Assembly (NCBI GenBank): GCA_028095005.1
Contig: CM051461.1
Coordinates: 47,108,812 to 47,172,811, forward strand
Direction: 5' to 3'
DNA length: 64,000 nucleotides
DNA from: Rhynchospora pubera
Taxonomy: Eukaryota; Streptophyta; Magnoliopsida; Poales; Cyperaceae
The position numbers and the translations under genes were made by a program. Below, in pieces: positions 26,601 through 38,889 of this stretch. The notes under the pieces were generated by a model. That model ran no database searches. It was not told the origin of the DNA and saw only the letters and a program-made list of their open reading frames with translations. Numbering within the stretch: the first letter of the stretch is position 1; each line of letters starts with the position of its first letter.

Positions 26601-29600
26601 TGGAAGTCATGAGAGGAAATTTATTTATTTTTTCTCTCTTAACAATTACATGAGTAGTACTGTAGTAGAATTAAAATAGAGGAAATCTGAACCCCTGAGG
26701 ACGGGATCTATTTATAACTAATTCTAGAATGTCAGTCCTAGGATCTTTTATGGTTTCTGTAATGGGTCAGGTTGTGCCAGATCATGTCGACGAACAGAGC
26801 TCGCCTCAGGAAAATCGCTCCAAAAAAATCTTAACTTCTCCAGCCTTGCGAAGTTTGTATAGGTTTAGCGAAGTATGACTTCGCATTCCTACTAGGATAG
26901 CGAACTAGTTTTCGGTACTTCCTAAATCTTTGTCAGAGATGTTGGTTAATGGTTATAATGAATTCTGACAGAGGTTATAGTTGAGGGGTCCACCTGGAAT
27001 AAGTTTTGGCAGGAAAGATGTATTTGGATCGTTGCTGCTTGGGGCATTGGGCCTTAGTCACCTCGGCCCACAAGTCCTTTTAGTAGGTCTTAAAGCCCAA
27101 TCCATTTAGAGGGTGATATTAATTAGTCATATTACCTGAACGTATCACTATTAAAGAGAACCTATCACTATTAAAGAAAAATGATAATTGTCATCTACAA
27201 TTTTGTTATTGATTACGGTTGTCATCGTTTAACAAAGTTAATATATAAAACGAGGCAAACATATAGATTATCAAAGTGAACAAATATAAAAATAAATAAA
27301 TTTTATCATTCTTTGTTCAGATTTTGATGTGCATATTCAACTTGTTTTTTTAAACATATTTATTTGTATGTATTTACTTTAATCATTTATATATTCACCT
27401 TGTCTATTTTATATGTTCACTTTATTCAAACGATGGCAAAATTACATATGACAGTAATCATTTCTCATTATTTATAGTGTGAGCAGTCATTTTCTTTCAT
27501 CCATAGCTAAATTACAAAACGATAAAAACATAAAATTGCAGGTATCCTGATGATCATTATGACCGGTGGTGGTGGAATATGACTGCCGACACATGGAGAG
27601 AGGACTCGACCAACTCTTCTGTGGGTTACCCCGACTCTGAATTTGATCCACCCTCTTTCATAATCCAGACTGCAGCCTTCGCTTCAAGTACCAAAGAAGC
27701 ACTTAGTATCTACTGGACGAGCAACAATCCATCCACCAAATTTCTTGTTGTTCTTCATATTGTTGAGATCGAGAACATACCGAGCATTGATTTTAGAGAG
27801 TTCGATATAAATTGTAACAAAGATACATGGTTCAAATCCGTCAATCCAGGCCGTTATTTTACACAAATTAATGGCAAAAATGTTACTGCAAACTGGTTGA
27901 CATTTCGACCAACAGGTGACACTTATTATTTAATGTCACTCGCGGCGACTACACGCTCGACACTCCCACCTCTTTTGAATTCGTTTGAGCTTTATAAATT
28001 CGCAAATGCCACTGGAGTACCTACAAATATTGGAGATAATAAGGCTTGGAACCTTTTTTACACCTTAACTTATCATCTTGGTTTTGGTATTTAAATTAGT
28101 TCGATAGATCTTCATTCCCCGTTTGTAGAGGTCAAAACAGCTAAAGGATTAATTAATTAAAATAAGAAAAAGATGCCTTTGCTTTAAAATTTAAGTAGAA
28201 TCAGTTGAAGTATTCTACGTCACATTACTACAAGGTTACTAGGACAGAAACCCAGAACTTAAAACCATATTTCAACATTACACCTGTTTATCTTTCAAAT
28301 CCATGGTTCAAGAGCAAATTTATAAAAGAAATTTTGCTCGTAGTTACTGCTATTAATGCAATCAAGGAGAATTATAAAGTGACCAAAGGATGGAACGGCG
28401 ATCCATGCGTTCCTATAGACTACGCCTGGACTGGTCTTCGCTGCACCATATACTCCAACGTTCCCAGAATCACTCACTTGTACGTAACTGCAAGTTATTT
28501 TTATTTTTAAATTCTTACAAGATATATAAGGCTTAGTAATCTAATTACAATCTCAACAATTTTGTGTTTACTTTGGAACAAGAAGTTACCAAAGACTAAC
28601 TTTAATTTTTTTTTTTTTTAGAAATCTATCTTCTGCTGGCTTGACAGGTGAACTAATATCATCTTTTGGAAATTTGACTGCCCTCGTGTCTTTGTAAGTG
28701 CATTTAATATCTTAACGATAAGAATCTGATCTTGTATTAAATATTTACAATTAATATATCTTTCCAGATACATTTGTAGATTGCAACCTTTTTTGTCCCC
28801 TCATATTCCGTTTGCCTTTCTTTTTCCTATCTTCAGGGACTTGTCTGGTAACGACCTGTCAGGGGCTCTAGGAACTTACCTTGATCAGCTAGTAGCTCTC
28901 ACATACCTGTAGGTGTTGTCATTATTTAATATTTTGCTTAAACAAGAAAAATGCTAATTTCATGATAATTATTCTAAACAATTTTCAGGGACATAACAGG
29001 AAATGAAAATATTTCATCTACGCTTCCTCCTGGTCTTCAGAAGAAACAACAAGATGGGACTCTGACATTTAAATCTAAGTACGTTTTATTGTGTTTGAAT
29101 GGTGTTAATTAATTCCTTGTCATATATCACTCAAATGAGGTAAAATGACCGGAAATTTTGTCTTTACTCTAGGATTATATTATTTACTACTCATTGCAGA
29201 AATGACCCAGAAAAATAAATAAGTCCTAGTCCAACAAAAGCATACTTCATTCGAGTGATTCAAACTGAATACATTATTGTTCCATTTCACCACGAGCTAC
29301 AAAAGAATACTTGCACAGGAGCTCGAGTGGAATCCTTCTTTGGGCGTTGTTTGTAAAAAAAAAAACGTAAGACCTGAACTATTCAAGCATCTAACTGTTT
29401 GGGCCTTTTCAATTTATATTCACTTCTTAGGTTAGGAGATTTTACACAGAAGAATAAGAAAAAGAAAGTACCAGTAGTTCTAATAGCAGTCGTTGGAGCA
29501 GTTGTGCTGCTTCTACTGGCAGTTGCAATTATACTTGTTTTCTGTTTGAGAAAGCGCCCAGGTTGGTTCTGCATTTTATCTACTTTTCTCCTTTAGATGG

Positions 29601-32257
29601 ATAAAAAATGGTTCTCAATTTTAATGTGATAACTCAATGTGCTGTTAAAGCGTATAATGCCAACTACTTATATCATTAAACAGACTCTGAAATTTTGGAT
29701 TTGGTTTTGCACTTGACCGTATATTTCAGATTGTCCTAAACTGTACCACTGTGGGTCTAACTCTGATCCTGGTTTTCTATGGTTATATAAAGTCATTTCT
29801 TCCATTTTTTATTTTGTTAATTCAGGAAATAAAACCTAATACCAGCTAATGAATATGAATTAACTGCTGGAAAACATCTTCATGAATTAAAAGAAAAAAT
29901 AAAAGCTCACTCTAGTATCAGCTTAAATTTACCTTTAAATTTGCATTTTAAAATTTGATGCTGAAATGATATACACCTCTAAACCTTCTTACTTGCAGAC
30001 AATCAAATATATATACCAAAACCAAATGAAAACAGCGGATCTTCCCCTCTGACAAATAACTATGGGGGAAACTTCGCATATAGCCCAGCAGCAAATATTT
30101 CTCATGGAAAATATGCTGGTCAAAATTATGAAAACATATCCAAGCCAAGTGGATCAGGCGAAGGGATGCTAAATTTTGAGAACCGACAATTTACATACAA
30201 TGATCTGAAGCAAATCACAAATAGTTTCCAAAATAATATTGGCACTGGAGGATTTGGAAGCGTGTATGTGGGTGTTCTAGAAAATGGAACTCAAGTTGCA
30301 GTGAAGATGCGTTCTCATTCATCATCACAAGGAGTGAAAGAGTTCTTAGCTGAGGTAACCATTTTATCTTATATTTCCTACCTTCGCATTTGCTAAAGAT
30401 CATACCCAACAAAGCTGTATTTTACTGATAAGTCTGATATATTTTAGATTTTTTTTTCTTTAAAAAACAAATTTTTTTTCCATTAAAAAAAACTAATCTT
30501 AAAGCAGCTAACAGAACTATTCAGAGAAAGTATGTAAAAGGATTTACTTTTTTTTATTTTATTTTGCTTTGTTTTCAGGCTCAAAATTTAACAAGAGTTC
30601 ATCACAAGAACTTGGTGTCACTACTTGGTTATTCTATGGATGGAGATTGCATGGCACTAGTATATGAGTACATGCAGGAAGGAACCCTACAAGATAAGCT
30701 CAGAGGTATTACTTAACACTCAATCGTGGTATATTATAATAATGATGTTAATGAATATATGAAATCATTACCTGGGGTTGGGAATTCATCCCATCAATTA
30801 AATACAGATAATGGAAGGCCTTTGAGTTGGAAACAACGACTCCGAGTTGCATGCGAATCTGCTCAAGGTACAACAGCATTTCAACATCCAAAATTTTGAG
30901 CAATTAAATATATTTCAGATGAATAATTATTTATAACATAAAGCACATATTTCATATAAATGAATATAGTAAATCAGACAGGAATGCTGAATAAAACGAT
31001 TCAATAACTAATATAGTTCTTCAAAACCTCTCAATGTTTTATTCTTCAACTCTTATCTCTGTTTTGTTTTTCAACTGTTGTCCTTTGAGCAAACCATACA
31101 AAAGAAACACCAGAAGTATATATTAAAATATATATCATATAAAAAAATAAAAACTAGAGGGACCAATAAATAATCAATTACAGATCATATCACAAAATTT
31201 GGCATGACTAGATTGAAACACCACCATATAACCAAGTGTTATTATCATTGCAATCCCAATGAAGGGTTGGAGTATTTGCATAAGGCGTGTAATCCACCAC
31301 TAATCCATAGAGATGTGAAGACCAACAACATTCTTTTAAATTCAAATCTTGATGCAAAGATTGCTGATTTTGGGCTCTCCAGAGCTTTTAACAATGCAAG
31401 TAGTCACGTCTCAACTGCAGTAGTTGGCACACCAGGCTATTTGGACCCTGAGTAAGAGCCCTTGTCTTTTTTATTTTGATATAGATTTCCATTTTTTTAA
31501 TTTATTAACATCATAAACAGCTTTTTCATCATATATAAATTTATTTCTCCTTCACTGATTAAAAATTATTTTATCACAAAATTTACCTTGGTTGTTGTAC
31601 AGTAACTAATGACAAACATCATAATCAGTCAACTCCTTCAGTTTGGAGTCTTTGGACATAGGTCACATTTTGTTACACCATCTGAATTGTAATATATAGC
31701 GTCTTCTGCTTTAGATCAAAAACTCTATTTGTTCAAATGGATTAAACTATTTCATAAGATGTCACTAAAAACGCACTTTCAGGTATTATCAATCATACCA
31801 GCTAAGCGAAAAAAGTGATGTATTCAGCTTTGGAGTCGTATTGCTAGAGATAATTACTGGTAAGCCCCCTATAATCGCAGGCCCAGAAGGAGGCCATCTG
31901 GCAAAATGGGTGACTCAAAAAATATCCAAAGGGGACATTGAAAGCGTAGTGGACCCAAGAATGCATGGGCAGTATGATATAAACTCTGTTTGGAAAGTTA
32001 CTGCGCTGGCGCTTAAGTGCACAGAGCACAGTTCTGTTCAGAGGCCTACAATGACTGTTGTAGTTGCAGAACTCAAGGAAAGCCTTGATTTGGAGATCTC
32101 CACAGAGGGGACCCGTAGTGGGAGAACTATTAACATGAACCCACACCCACATAATTATTCAAGGAATGATAATTTCATAAGTGATGTTAGTCAGAACAGT
32201 GTCTTTGAAATGGGTTATATGGATGGCATGACGGCACCAGGTCCCGCAGCAAGATAA
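20692..32257 (+). CDS. Malectin-like LRR receptor-like Ser/Thr kinase, gene 2 (intron 3 donor mutated)
   Basis: Exons: 20692-20788, 25713-26265, 27542-28038 (ancestral end), 28344-28479, 28622-28693, 28837-28908, 28989-29078, 29431-29561, 29999-30354, 30579-30705, 30808-30867, 31265-31451, 31783-32257. The sum is 2853 nt, 950 residues. The start ATG lies in MPLRKM, matched by MSLRKM in gene 3. Order: signal peptide ending near VNGQ, malectin-like domain, WNGDPC hinge, LRR exons of 72, 72 and 90 bp, membrane span (about 520-542), about 70 juxtamembrane residues, kinase. Kinase motifs GTGGFG, VAVK, HRDVK, DFG and GTPGYLDPE are all present, so an RD kinase. The ancestral donor after 28038 reads ATAAGG instead of GTAAGT. 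In-frame cryptic GTs at 28081 and 28087 would add 14 or 16 residues; intron retention would stop at 28092-28094 and leave only the malectin-like part. Either a working gene with altered splicing or an early pseudogene. Confidence 0.82.
21120..21480 (+). other. Pyrimidine-rich stretch in gene 2 intron 1
   Basis: About 360 bp of C and T-rich sequence (CTCCTCGC, CCTCCCTC, CTTCCT runs) within an AT-rich intron. It is open in one frame only because of the skewed composition. It lies outside the mapped transposons; gene 3 does not show it in the visible part of its first intron. Confidence 0.5.
21855..22286. mobile_element. Mutator-like foldback MITE in gene 2 intron 1
   Basis: The 432-bp element starts GAGAAAAGTTTAATATGCAC and ends with the near-complement (GTGCATATTAAACTTTCTC). 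It folds on itself along almost its whole length. The 9-bp sequence TTTATATAA flanks it at 21846-21854 and 22287-22295. Long inverted ends plus a 9-bp duplication fit a Mutator-type non-autonomous element. Confidence 0.88.
22635..23292. mobile_element. hAT-like non-autonomous element in gene 2 intron 1
   Basis: A 658-bp segment flanked by the 8-bp repeat ATTTTTAG (22627-22634 and 23293-23300). Its two ends are loosely inverted and rich in GTACGGGTACG and CGTACCCGTACC words (22643-22665 and 23200-23282). The terminal inverted repeat itself is weak, so the hAT assignment rests on duplication length and subterminal repeats. Confidence 0.65.
23705..25342 (+). mobile_element. Solo LTR E (1638 bp) in gene 2 intron 1
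   Basis: Begins TGTCACACCCCG and ends GGGATGTCACA, with ATATT duplicated at 23700-23704 and 25343-25347. No second LTR, primer-binding site or coding sequence is seen. Composition is more GC-rich than the surrounding intron. The superfamily is not certain; the TGTCACACCCC start is often seen in plant LTR retrotransposons. The strand is set by TG...CA only and could be the reverse. Confidence 0.82.
26421..26552 (-). mobile_element. tRNA-derived SINE in gene 2 intron 2
   Basis: On the minus strand it has an A-box-like GGTATGGCACTAGG, a B-box GTTCGATCC and an A tail (T run at 26421-26434 on +). The 17-bp CTAGCTGAGGTAGATCA lies on both sides (26404-26420 and 26553-26569). This is a different family from the SINE at 1101. 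Confidence 0.88.
26570..27140. other. Unassigned intronic sequence in gene 2 intron 2
   Basis: This stretch is more GC-rich than its neighbours and has words such as GCGAAGT.TGACTTCGC (near 26876-26892) and a direct repeat of CTATCACTATTAAAG near 27144-27178. It may be part of a transposon, but I see no termini or coding motif. Confidence 0.35.
28039..28040 (+). other. Lost 5' splice site of gene 2 intron 3
   Basis: Gene 1 has GGAGATG/GTAAGT at this exon-intron junction (4318-4330). Gene 2 has GGAGATA/ATAAGG, i.e. the GG at the junction became AA. ATAAGG does not match the U12 donor ATATCCTT either. Confidence 0.75.
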
Positions 32258-33225
32258 TATGTCAGGCCCTTTAATTACATGTGTGAATTGCATTGCTCTA
32301 CTTTTGATAGTCCCTTCATCACAGAAATAAACTGCAAGTTTTATGCGGACAAGAATTGTATACTTTTTTCAGTAAACAGCATAGATATCTTTTTCGCATT
32401 CATTTTTATTTATTTTGTTCTATTTTATTACTTGCTTTTTGCATACGACTTTGCTGCATTTGACTTAAATTCTAATTCGGCCAAAGTGATATTATCTAGA
32501 ATATGTTACGGAATATAGTAGTGACATGTTTGACTTCTAGAGTTCTCCCATTGATTAGTAGTTTAGTGGTACCCAGATTGGCTTTCACTACTAGTAACGT
32601 GTGATAGAAAAGCAAGCTTATTTTGATGTAAGTTTTTCAAAAATAATATATTAATTAAGGTCTATTTAAATAACTGTAGCAATAATGGCCAAAATCTTTT
32701 TTGAGGGACTTTTTTTTTTTTGAGGGACAATAATGGCCAAAATCGCTATTGCTTCGGTTTGACTACATCTTTTTATGTCAATTTTATAATTCTTATTTTT
32801 TATTATCCATCTAAACAATAACTCTAGACTTCCATAGTTCACTTAGATCTGTTCAAGTTCAAACAAATTGGAAATTTCAAGTGGTTTATGGTATCTTTAA
32901 ACTGTCAGTTCATATTGTTAGTCAATTTCAAATTCAGTGATGTTGTTTATCAATTTAAAAACTTCAAGTCAATCTAAACGTCGACAATGTTTCAGAACCG
33001 CTTAAAATTAGATGACAAAGATTCGGACGAAGAAAACCCTTTTTTCATTTAAAAGCTGCTTATAGTTCCACAATCATGCAATTGAAGAAAAAACAAAGAA
33101 TGAAGGAGAGAAGCAAAGCTCAATACCTCTGCACAATTATTAAGTACCCCACTATCTCCTCCAATGCGGTTAGTAGCTTACGCAAGCACCTCTTCTTCTC
33201 AACGCTACCTCGAGCCAAAGTTCTG
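32258..33225. other. Intergenic DNA after gene 2
   Basis: AT-rich 3' flank. No gene recognised. A 16-bp direct repeat AATAATGGCCAAAATC brackets about 33 bp of T-rich sequence at 32682-32745, probably a small local duplication. Confidence 0.4.
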
Positions 33226-33229
33226 TCTC

Positions 33230-34150
33230 ATGTAAACAGCACTGTTGCGTTGGACAACGACAAATCTGCGGGTTGCGTTGGACAACGGCAAATAGCGCTG
33301 TGCAACGCCCACGTGTAACGTCATTCAATGTCGTGTGACGTTCTGTTTAGTTTTGTTGAGTCTGTCAGAGCTCCTCTCTTCATCTTTGCTAAAACGTTGT
33401 TTAACACTTTCTAGTGTTGCACAACGCTTTGACATGTTCCAACGGAACTGTCGAGTTTTCCCATTGATTGTTTGCTCTAACGTTGTGCAACGCTACAAAA
33501 CGTTGCACAACGCTCTCACATTCACAACGGAATTGTCAAGTAGTCGTTTGATTTTTCAACGGCTATATTAAACGTTGTACAATGCTTTATAGCGTTGTGC
33601 AACGCTAGAGTTGTTATTTTGACTAGTTTGGAGCTGGTTGCGCCCTCTATGTATATCAGCCCATTTGGGATTGATTTGACACTTTTGAAACCTTGCAAAA
33701 TCTCTCTCCTTGAGCTCAAACCAACTAGAATCAATTTTCTCTTGTGTTTGAGCATTAGACTTGCAAAATCATTGAGATTAGTGTGCTTAGACCAAACCCT
33801 TAGTTTCATTTTGCTAAACTTTTGAGTGTTTTGGTTAGAGCCTCAGTTGAATTGAGTGTTTGTATTGATTAGATCAATTGTGTTAGATCAACCTCGAGGT
33901 CTTTGTGACGAGGCGATTCGGTTCGAGCTTGTAGTCCCGTTCTTGGTGGAATTGAACGGAGCGCACCCTTTCGTGGTAGCGAAACTTCCGGTGACATACG
34001 TCTAAGGCTAGACTAATCTAGCAGGTCGAAATTCCGTAATCACATCAAATGTCATTTCTTTCTCTCTTCTCTTTAGCTACATGTATTGTGAATTGCTTAT
34101 GTGTTTGTGGTTTGAGACCTTGATTGAATTGAACCAAAAATTGATTGCTC
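33230..34150 (+). mobile_element. Truncated LTR, same family as solo LTR D
   Basis: It shares with 39023-40593 the GCGTTGTGCAACGCT-type motif doublets, the CCAACGGAACTGTCGAG word, GCGCCCTCTAT, the TTGAGCATTA..TGCAAAATCATTGAGATTAG block and GGAATTGAACGGAGCGC. Both ends are missing or diverged and no target duplication is seen. The edges given are approximate. Confidence 0.7.
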
Positions 34151-34310
34151 CCAAAAATCCTCAAAGGAGAGTTGAACCAAAATTGGGGTAAAGGCATATC
34201 CTTTTGCACCTGCTACTTTGATTGAATTGAACAAAAAATTGATTGCTCGAGTAATTGATTGCTTAAATTAATTCCCAAAAAAAGTGGGGTCATTTTTAAG
34301 GGGTGCAAAC

Positions 34311-37300
34311 TGTTGGAGTTATGTCCTAGAAGTCAATAATTTAATGACATAAATATTAGTTTATGTTATGGATGATATTTAATCATTTGTTCTAAAGATT
34401 TATTATTGACAGATCATTCAGGTTAAGGATCTGAATTGTGGATCTCTGTGGATCATTCATTAGAATGACAATAATAAATCTAAACTATCCATAATCTTGA
34501 TAATTAACAACAAACATTAATTATCATATAAGATTAGTATGCAAGTTAAGTGATGATTAATTTTCACAAATTATAAGTAAAGAGTTACCAACTTAATTGC
34601 ATATGTGTATGTTATTGAAACATAGCATAGGACTTGACCCAATGAAATAAACATATGGATTGTGTTATGTGTTATTGTTTATTTCATATGAATTTGATTC
34701 TAAGTTTGAGATGGTTCAATCTTTTCACATGAGGATAGGTTCTATAAATTTAGTCTACCGCTGAATCCCGATAAGGGCTGCTATACGAATTTTGTTTATG
34801 TTCTCTTAAATTGTGCGGGGAAAGATTGTTCATCAAGAAAATCGTATGTTCCTCATTAGTATACCTAGTGAGTGATGATATCTATTTGGGCTCCTTGATG
34901 GAGTTGGATTGTTTGATCAATTTGTACAATCAACTCTAGATCAAGAAATGTATAATCTGCAAGAATGACACATTCCTATCTTCGATTATACAATGATATC
35001 ATGTGGCATAAGAATCAGATAAGGAAATACTTTTATTTCTTATGCAGGATTAAGATATTGTAGCAGTACATTATTTATGTGAATTGGGAGTCATAGTGTG
35101 TTGCTAGATACAGCCTATGATTATTGGAAATAAATAACGATTTAATTTCATGGCCAACATGGCATAAATCCTCAAAGGGTCACACAAATAGGACATTAAT
35201 CACACAGTGCATTATTTATTTATTCACAGCAGTAAGTTCTGTGGAAATATGATAAGATTGATTAATTAATTATATACCGTTGCGAACCGTTATAATTAAT
35301 TAAGTCAATGGATCATATAGAAATAAATTAATGCATTAACTAATCTTAAAATAATTAAAAATGAGTTAATAATTAATTTAGTCCAACACAATTTTAATAT
35401 AAATGGTTATATTAATTAATTAATTGGGTCATTCTTTGGTAGCAAATAGATAGCCCAATTGAAGAACAAACTTGAGAGACTTTAATTATATAAATTAAAG
35501 ACCCAAGAAAGCAAATGAGGTGGCCCATCCAAGCCCAATAATAGGCCGGTCTTGGTGGTAGAAGGGAGTGGCTGTTAGAGTTATGTCCTAGAAGTCAATA
35601 ATTTAATGACTTAATTATTAGTTTATGTTATGGATGATATATTATCATCTGTTCCTAGGTTTATTATTGACAGATTATTCAGGTTGAGGATCTGAATTGT
35701 AGATCTCTGTGGATCATTCTTTAGAATGACAATAATAAATCTAAACTATCCATAATCTTGATAATTAACAACAAACATTAATTATCATATAAGATTAGTA
35801 TGCAAGTTAAGTGATGATTAATTTTCACAAATTATAAGTAAAGAGTTACCAACTTAATTGCATATGTGTATGTTATTGAAACATAGCATAGGACTTGACC
35901 CAATGAAATAAACATATGGATTGTGTTATGTGTTATTGTTTATTTCATATGAATTTGATTCTAAGTTTGAGATGGTTCAATCTTTTCACATGAGGATAGG
36001 TTCTATAAATTTAGTCTACCGCTGAATCCCGATAAGGGCTGCTATACGAATTTTGTTTATGTTCTCTTAAATTGTGCGGGGAAAGATTGTTCATCAAGAA
36101 AATCGTATGTTCCTCATTAGTATACCTAGTGAGTGATGATATCTATTTGGGCTCCTTGATGGAGTTGGATTGTTTGATCAATTTGTACAATCAACTCTAG
36201 ATCAAGAAATGTATAATCTGCAAGAATGACACATTCCTATCTTCGATTATACAATGATATCATGTGGCATAAGAATCAGATAAGGAAATACTTTTATTTC
36301 TTATGCAGGATTAAGATATTGTAGCAGTACATTATTTATGTGAATTGGGAGTCATAGTGTGTTGCTAGATACAGCCTATGATTATTGGAAATAAATAACG
36401 ATTTAATTCCATGGCCAACATAGCATAAATCCTCAAAGGGTCACACAAATAGGACATTAATCACACAGTGCATTATTTATTTATTCACAGCAGTAGGTTC
36501 TGTGGAAATATGATAAGATTGATTAATTAATTATATACCGTTGCGAACCGTTATAATTAATTAAGTCAATGGATCATATAGAAATAAATTAATGCATTAA
36601 CTAATCCTAAAATAATTATTAATGAGTTAATAATTAATTTAGTTCAACACTTATCAATATAAATGGTTATATTGATTAATTGGGCCGTTATTCAAATAGC
36701 AAATATATAGCCCAATTAAAGAGCAAACTTGAGAGACCTTAATTATATGAATTAATGGTCCAAATGAAGAGGTTAAATGGCCCATAAAGGCCCATTTCGT
36801 GGCTGCCCAATATGGTGGTAGGTGGGATGGCATAGTTGTAATTATGCAAGAGGTCAATTAGGTTTTGTGCTCTATATAAGGACCACTTATGAGAGCCTCC
36901 ACCTAGCTTTTCTCTCTCCTCTCATTCCTCCCATGGAGGCCGCCACTTTCACCCTCTCCTTCTCTCTTTTGCTCATGTGTTGAGCTATTTTCTCTCCACT
37001 AAATCAAGGTTGTTGATTGATGCAAGAGAGAAAACCATAGGGATTAGACTTGTTCTTTGGGTATGCTAGCACGTACCTTGTAGAACGTGATTAATCCTCC
37101 TTGGTGGACTCGAGGGCGGCTACTAGACGTGGTGGAGACGGTGGAGAAGGCACGCCATCGATTCCCATGCTTTGGTCGAGCCCCGCGAATACAATTTCGC
37201 GGGAGGTACAATCATCCACCCCTTTCTCTTTGTGTCGAAATGGCTATGTACTAGATCCTCTTGCTCTTTGTGTTTTAATTGGATTAATTAGTTAATAATT

Positions 37301-37727
37301 AGTCACAAAATTAAAATTCAGCGATTTTCTAACAGTGGCATGAGGTTTAAATTTAAGGAACTAGTTTTCCTAGGATTTGAGTTCAATAAAAGGATCCCCT
37401 TGGAGGCTCCTTACTCTAATCTTCTCTCTTCTCTCTCTTGCCCTCTTGAGGCCGCCACCTCCTTCCTCTTTCTCTCTCATTTGCTCATGTGTTGAGCTCT
37501 CTTCTCTCCACTAAATCAAGGTTGTTGCTTGATGCAACATAGAAAACCATAAGGATTAGGCTTGTTCTTTCGGTATGCTAGCACGTACTTTGTAGAACGT
37601 GATTAATCCTCTTTGGTGGACTCGAGGGCGGTGGCTAGAAGTGGTGGAGGCGGTGGAGAAGGCACGTCATCAATTCCCATGCCATGATCGAGCCTCGCGG
37701 ATACGATTCCGCTAGAGGTACAATTCT
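34311..37727 (+). mobile_element. LTR B, family of A, split by solo LTR C
   Basis: Begins TGTTGGAGTTATGTCC at 34311 and runs to 35572, then resumes at 37340 (37335-37339 is the duplicated target) and can be followed to about 37727 (GGAGGTACAAT-like end). The last part of the LTR is missing or unrecognisable and no certain target duplication was found. CAAAC occurs before it and also at 37801, which may be chance. Confidence 0.78.
35573..37334 (+). mobile_element. Solo LTR C (1762 bp) inside LTR B
   Basis: Begins TGTTAGAGTTATGTCC and ends TTTTCTAACA, with GTGGC duplicated at 35568-35572 and 37335-37339. Same length as copy A. The first 150 bp and the 3' third resemble copy A, while about 35725-36405 is almost identical to copy B. 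It holds a CTATATAAGG promoter-like box near 36872. Confidence 0.88.
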
Positions 37728-38834
37728 TACATGTTTGCTTCCAAATTCTGCTGCATACAACCATGCAATAAATCAAAACCATAAAATAAAACCAAACCAC
37801 AAACCAATCAAAATCAACCAAGCAAAATAGTCTTGACAAATAGTCATGAAAACATGAGAGGAAAATACAGAAATTCCTAAACAGTGGACAGTAACTTAAT
37901 TTATGGGAATACCGTATGGAGCCTTTGATATCCGACAATTAATTACACCCCAAGTCCTATATAACAGAAAATCCAAAGCAGTCATATGTCTGACATCTTT
38001 ATAGAGGACCCTGCAAAATTTCATGCCAAACTGGTCTATGAATGAACACCAAAATAATTTTACAAAACCATGTAGCAAAATTAACCTCAATATATATATT
38101 GGATTGGGTTTGGGCTAATATTAAATTAAATAGTCTCACTCCTATTTTTCATTTTCTGGCGGCCCATACGAAACAAAGGCCCATTAGAAAAAAAAAGAGC
38201 AAAATGGGTTTTAATCAAACAAATGGATCCAGACCCGTTATTGAAATCATACCCGTCAGGCGGAAAACGATCCATGCGGGACTCATATGGGACTCAGACT
38301 CGATTCAACCGACTATACCCAATCTAACTAATCGACTCGACTGAGTCTGGTGGGGGTATGTACACGTGTCGACACGGGATTGGTTGAGACCATTACCGTT
38401 AAAAGCAAAAAAGGAAAAAAAGAAAATGATGGAACGGTACCATCTTGTCAGACGTGCTACGACGAAGGAGACAAACGTTGTGCCGCCTGCTCCGGCCACC
38501 TCTGTGACAACCCATCGATTTTGATTATAGTTGACCATACTTTGACCAGTTGACTAAACTTTGACCAGTCAAAGGTTTGACTTGATGTTGACCGCGATAA
38601 ATATTTGTATGTTGATTGTTGAACCGTGTAATTGCGTGGAACCGAATTAACATAAAATAAAATTTGACACCTCTTGCTTGCATGGTGACACGTGTCATCT
38701 TCCTATATCAAGGTTGCCTTTTATGTATTTCTCCCTCTCTCGTTAATTCCATCTCCTACAGAATAAAATCCAAAATGAAAACCGAAAAGGAGGTGACTCT
38801 ATTTCCATCCGATGACCTTCCACTTTAACCCAAA
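37728..38834. other. Intergenic DNA with a W-box cluster
   Basis: No gene recognised. Six TTGAC cores lie within 63 bp at 38531, 38542, 38550, 38561, 38577 and 38588, with one reverse GTCAA at 38568. Upstream, TGTGACAACCC at 38501-38511 resembles the start of some plant LTRs, so the cluster may belong to a broken LTR and not to a gene promoter. Confidence 0.45.
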
Positions 38835-38863
38835 CTAGTTATTGTATCGCGCTTCGCGCGATA
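38835..38863 (-). mobile_element. Candidate Helitron 3' end
   Basis: On the minus strand, an 8-bp stem TATCGCGC / GCGCGATA with a GAA loop (38845-38863) is followed after about 6 bases by CTAG and then T. A hairpin just before CTRR and insertion before T is the Helitron 3' signature. I did not find a matching 5' end, so the element's extent is unknown. Confidence 0.55.
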
Positions 38864-38889
38864 TATGATTGGTCTAAAGTGATATATAA

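Noticed and set aside
28039..28343. U12-type AT-AC intron in gene 2
   Set aside because: The donor ATAAGG does not fit ATATCCTT, and the intron ends in AG at a site homologous to gene 1, so a mutated U2 donor is more likely.
38350..38553. Open frame with several Cys residues resembling a zinc-binding peptide
   Set aside because: Short, no start context or exon partners, and no recognisable spacing of a known zinc finger.
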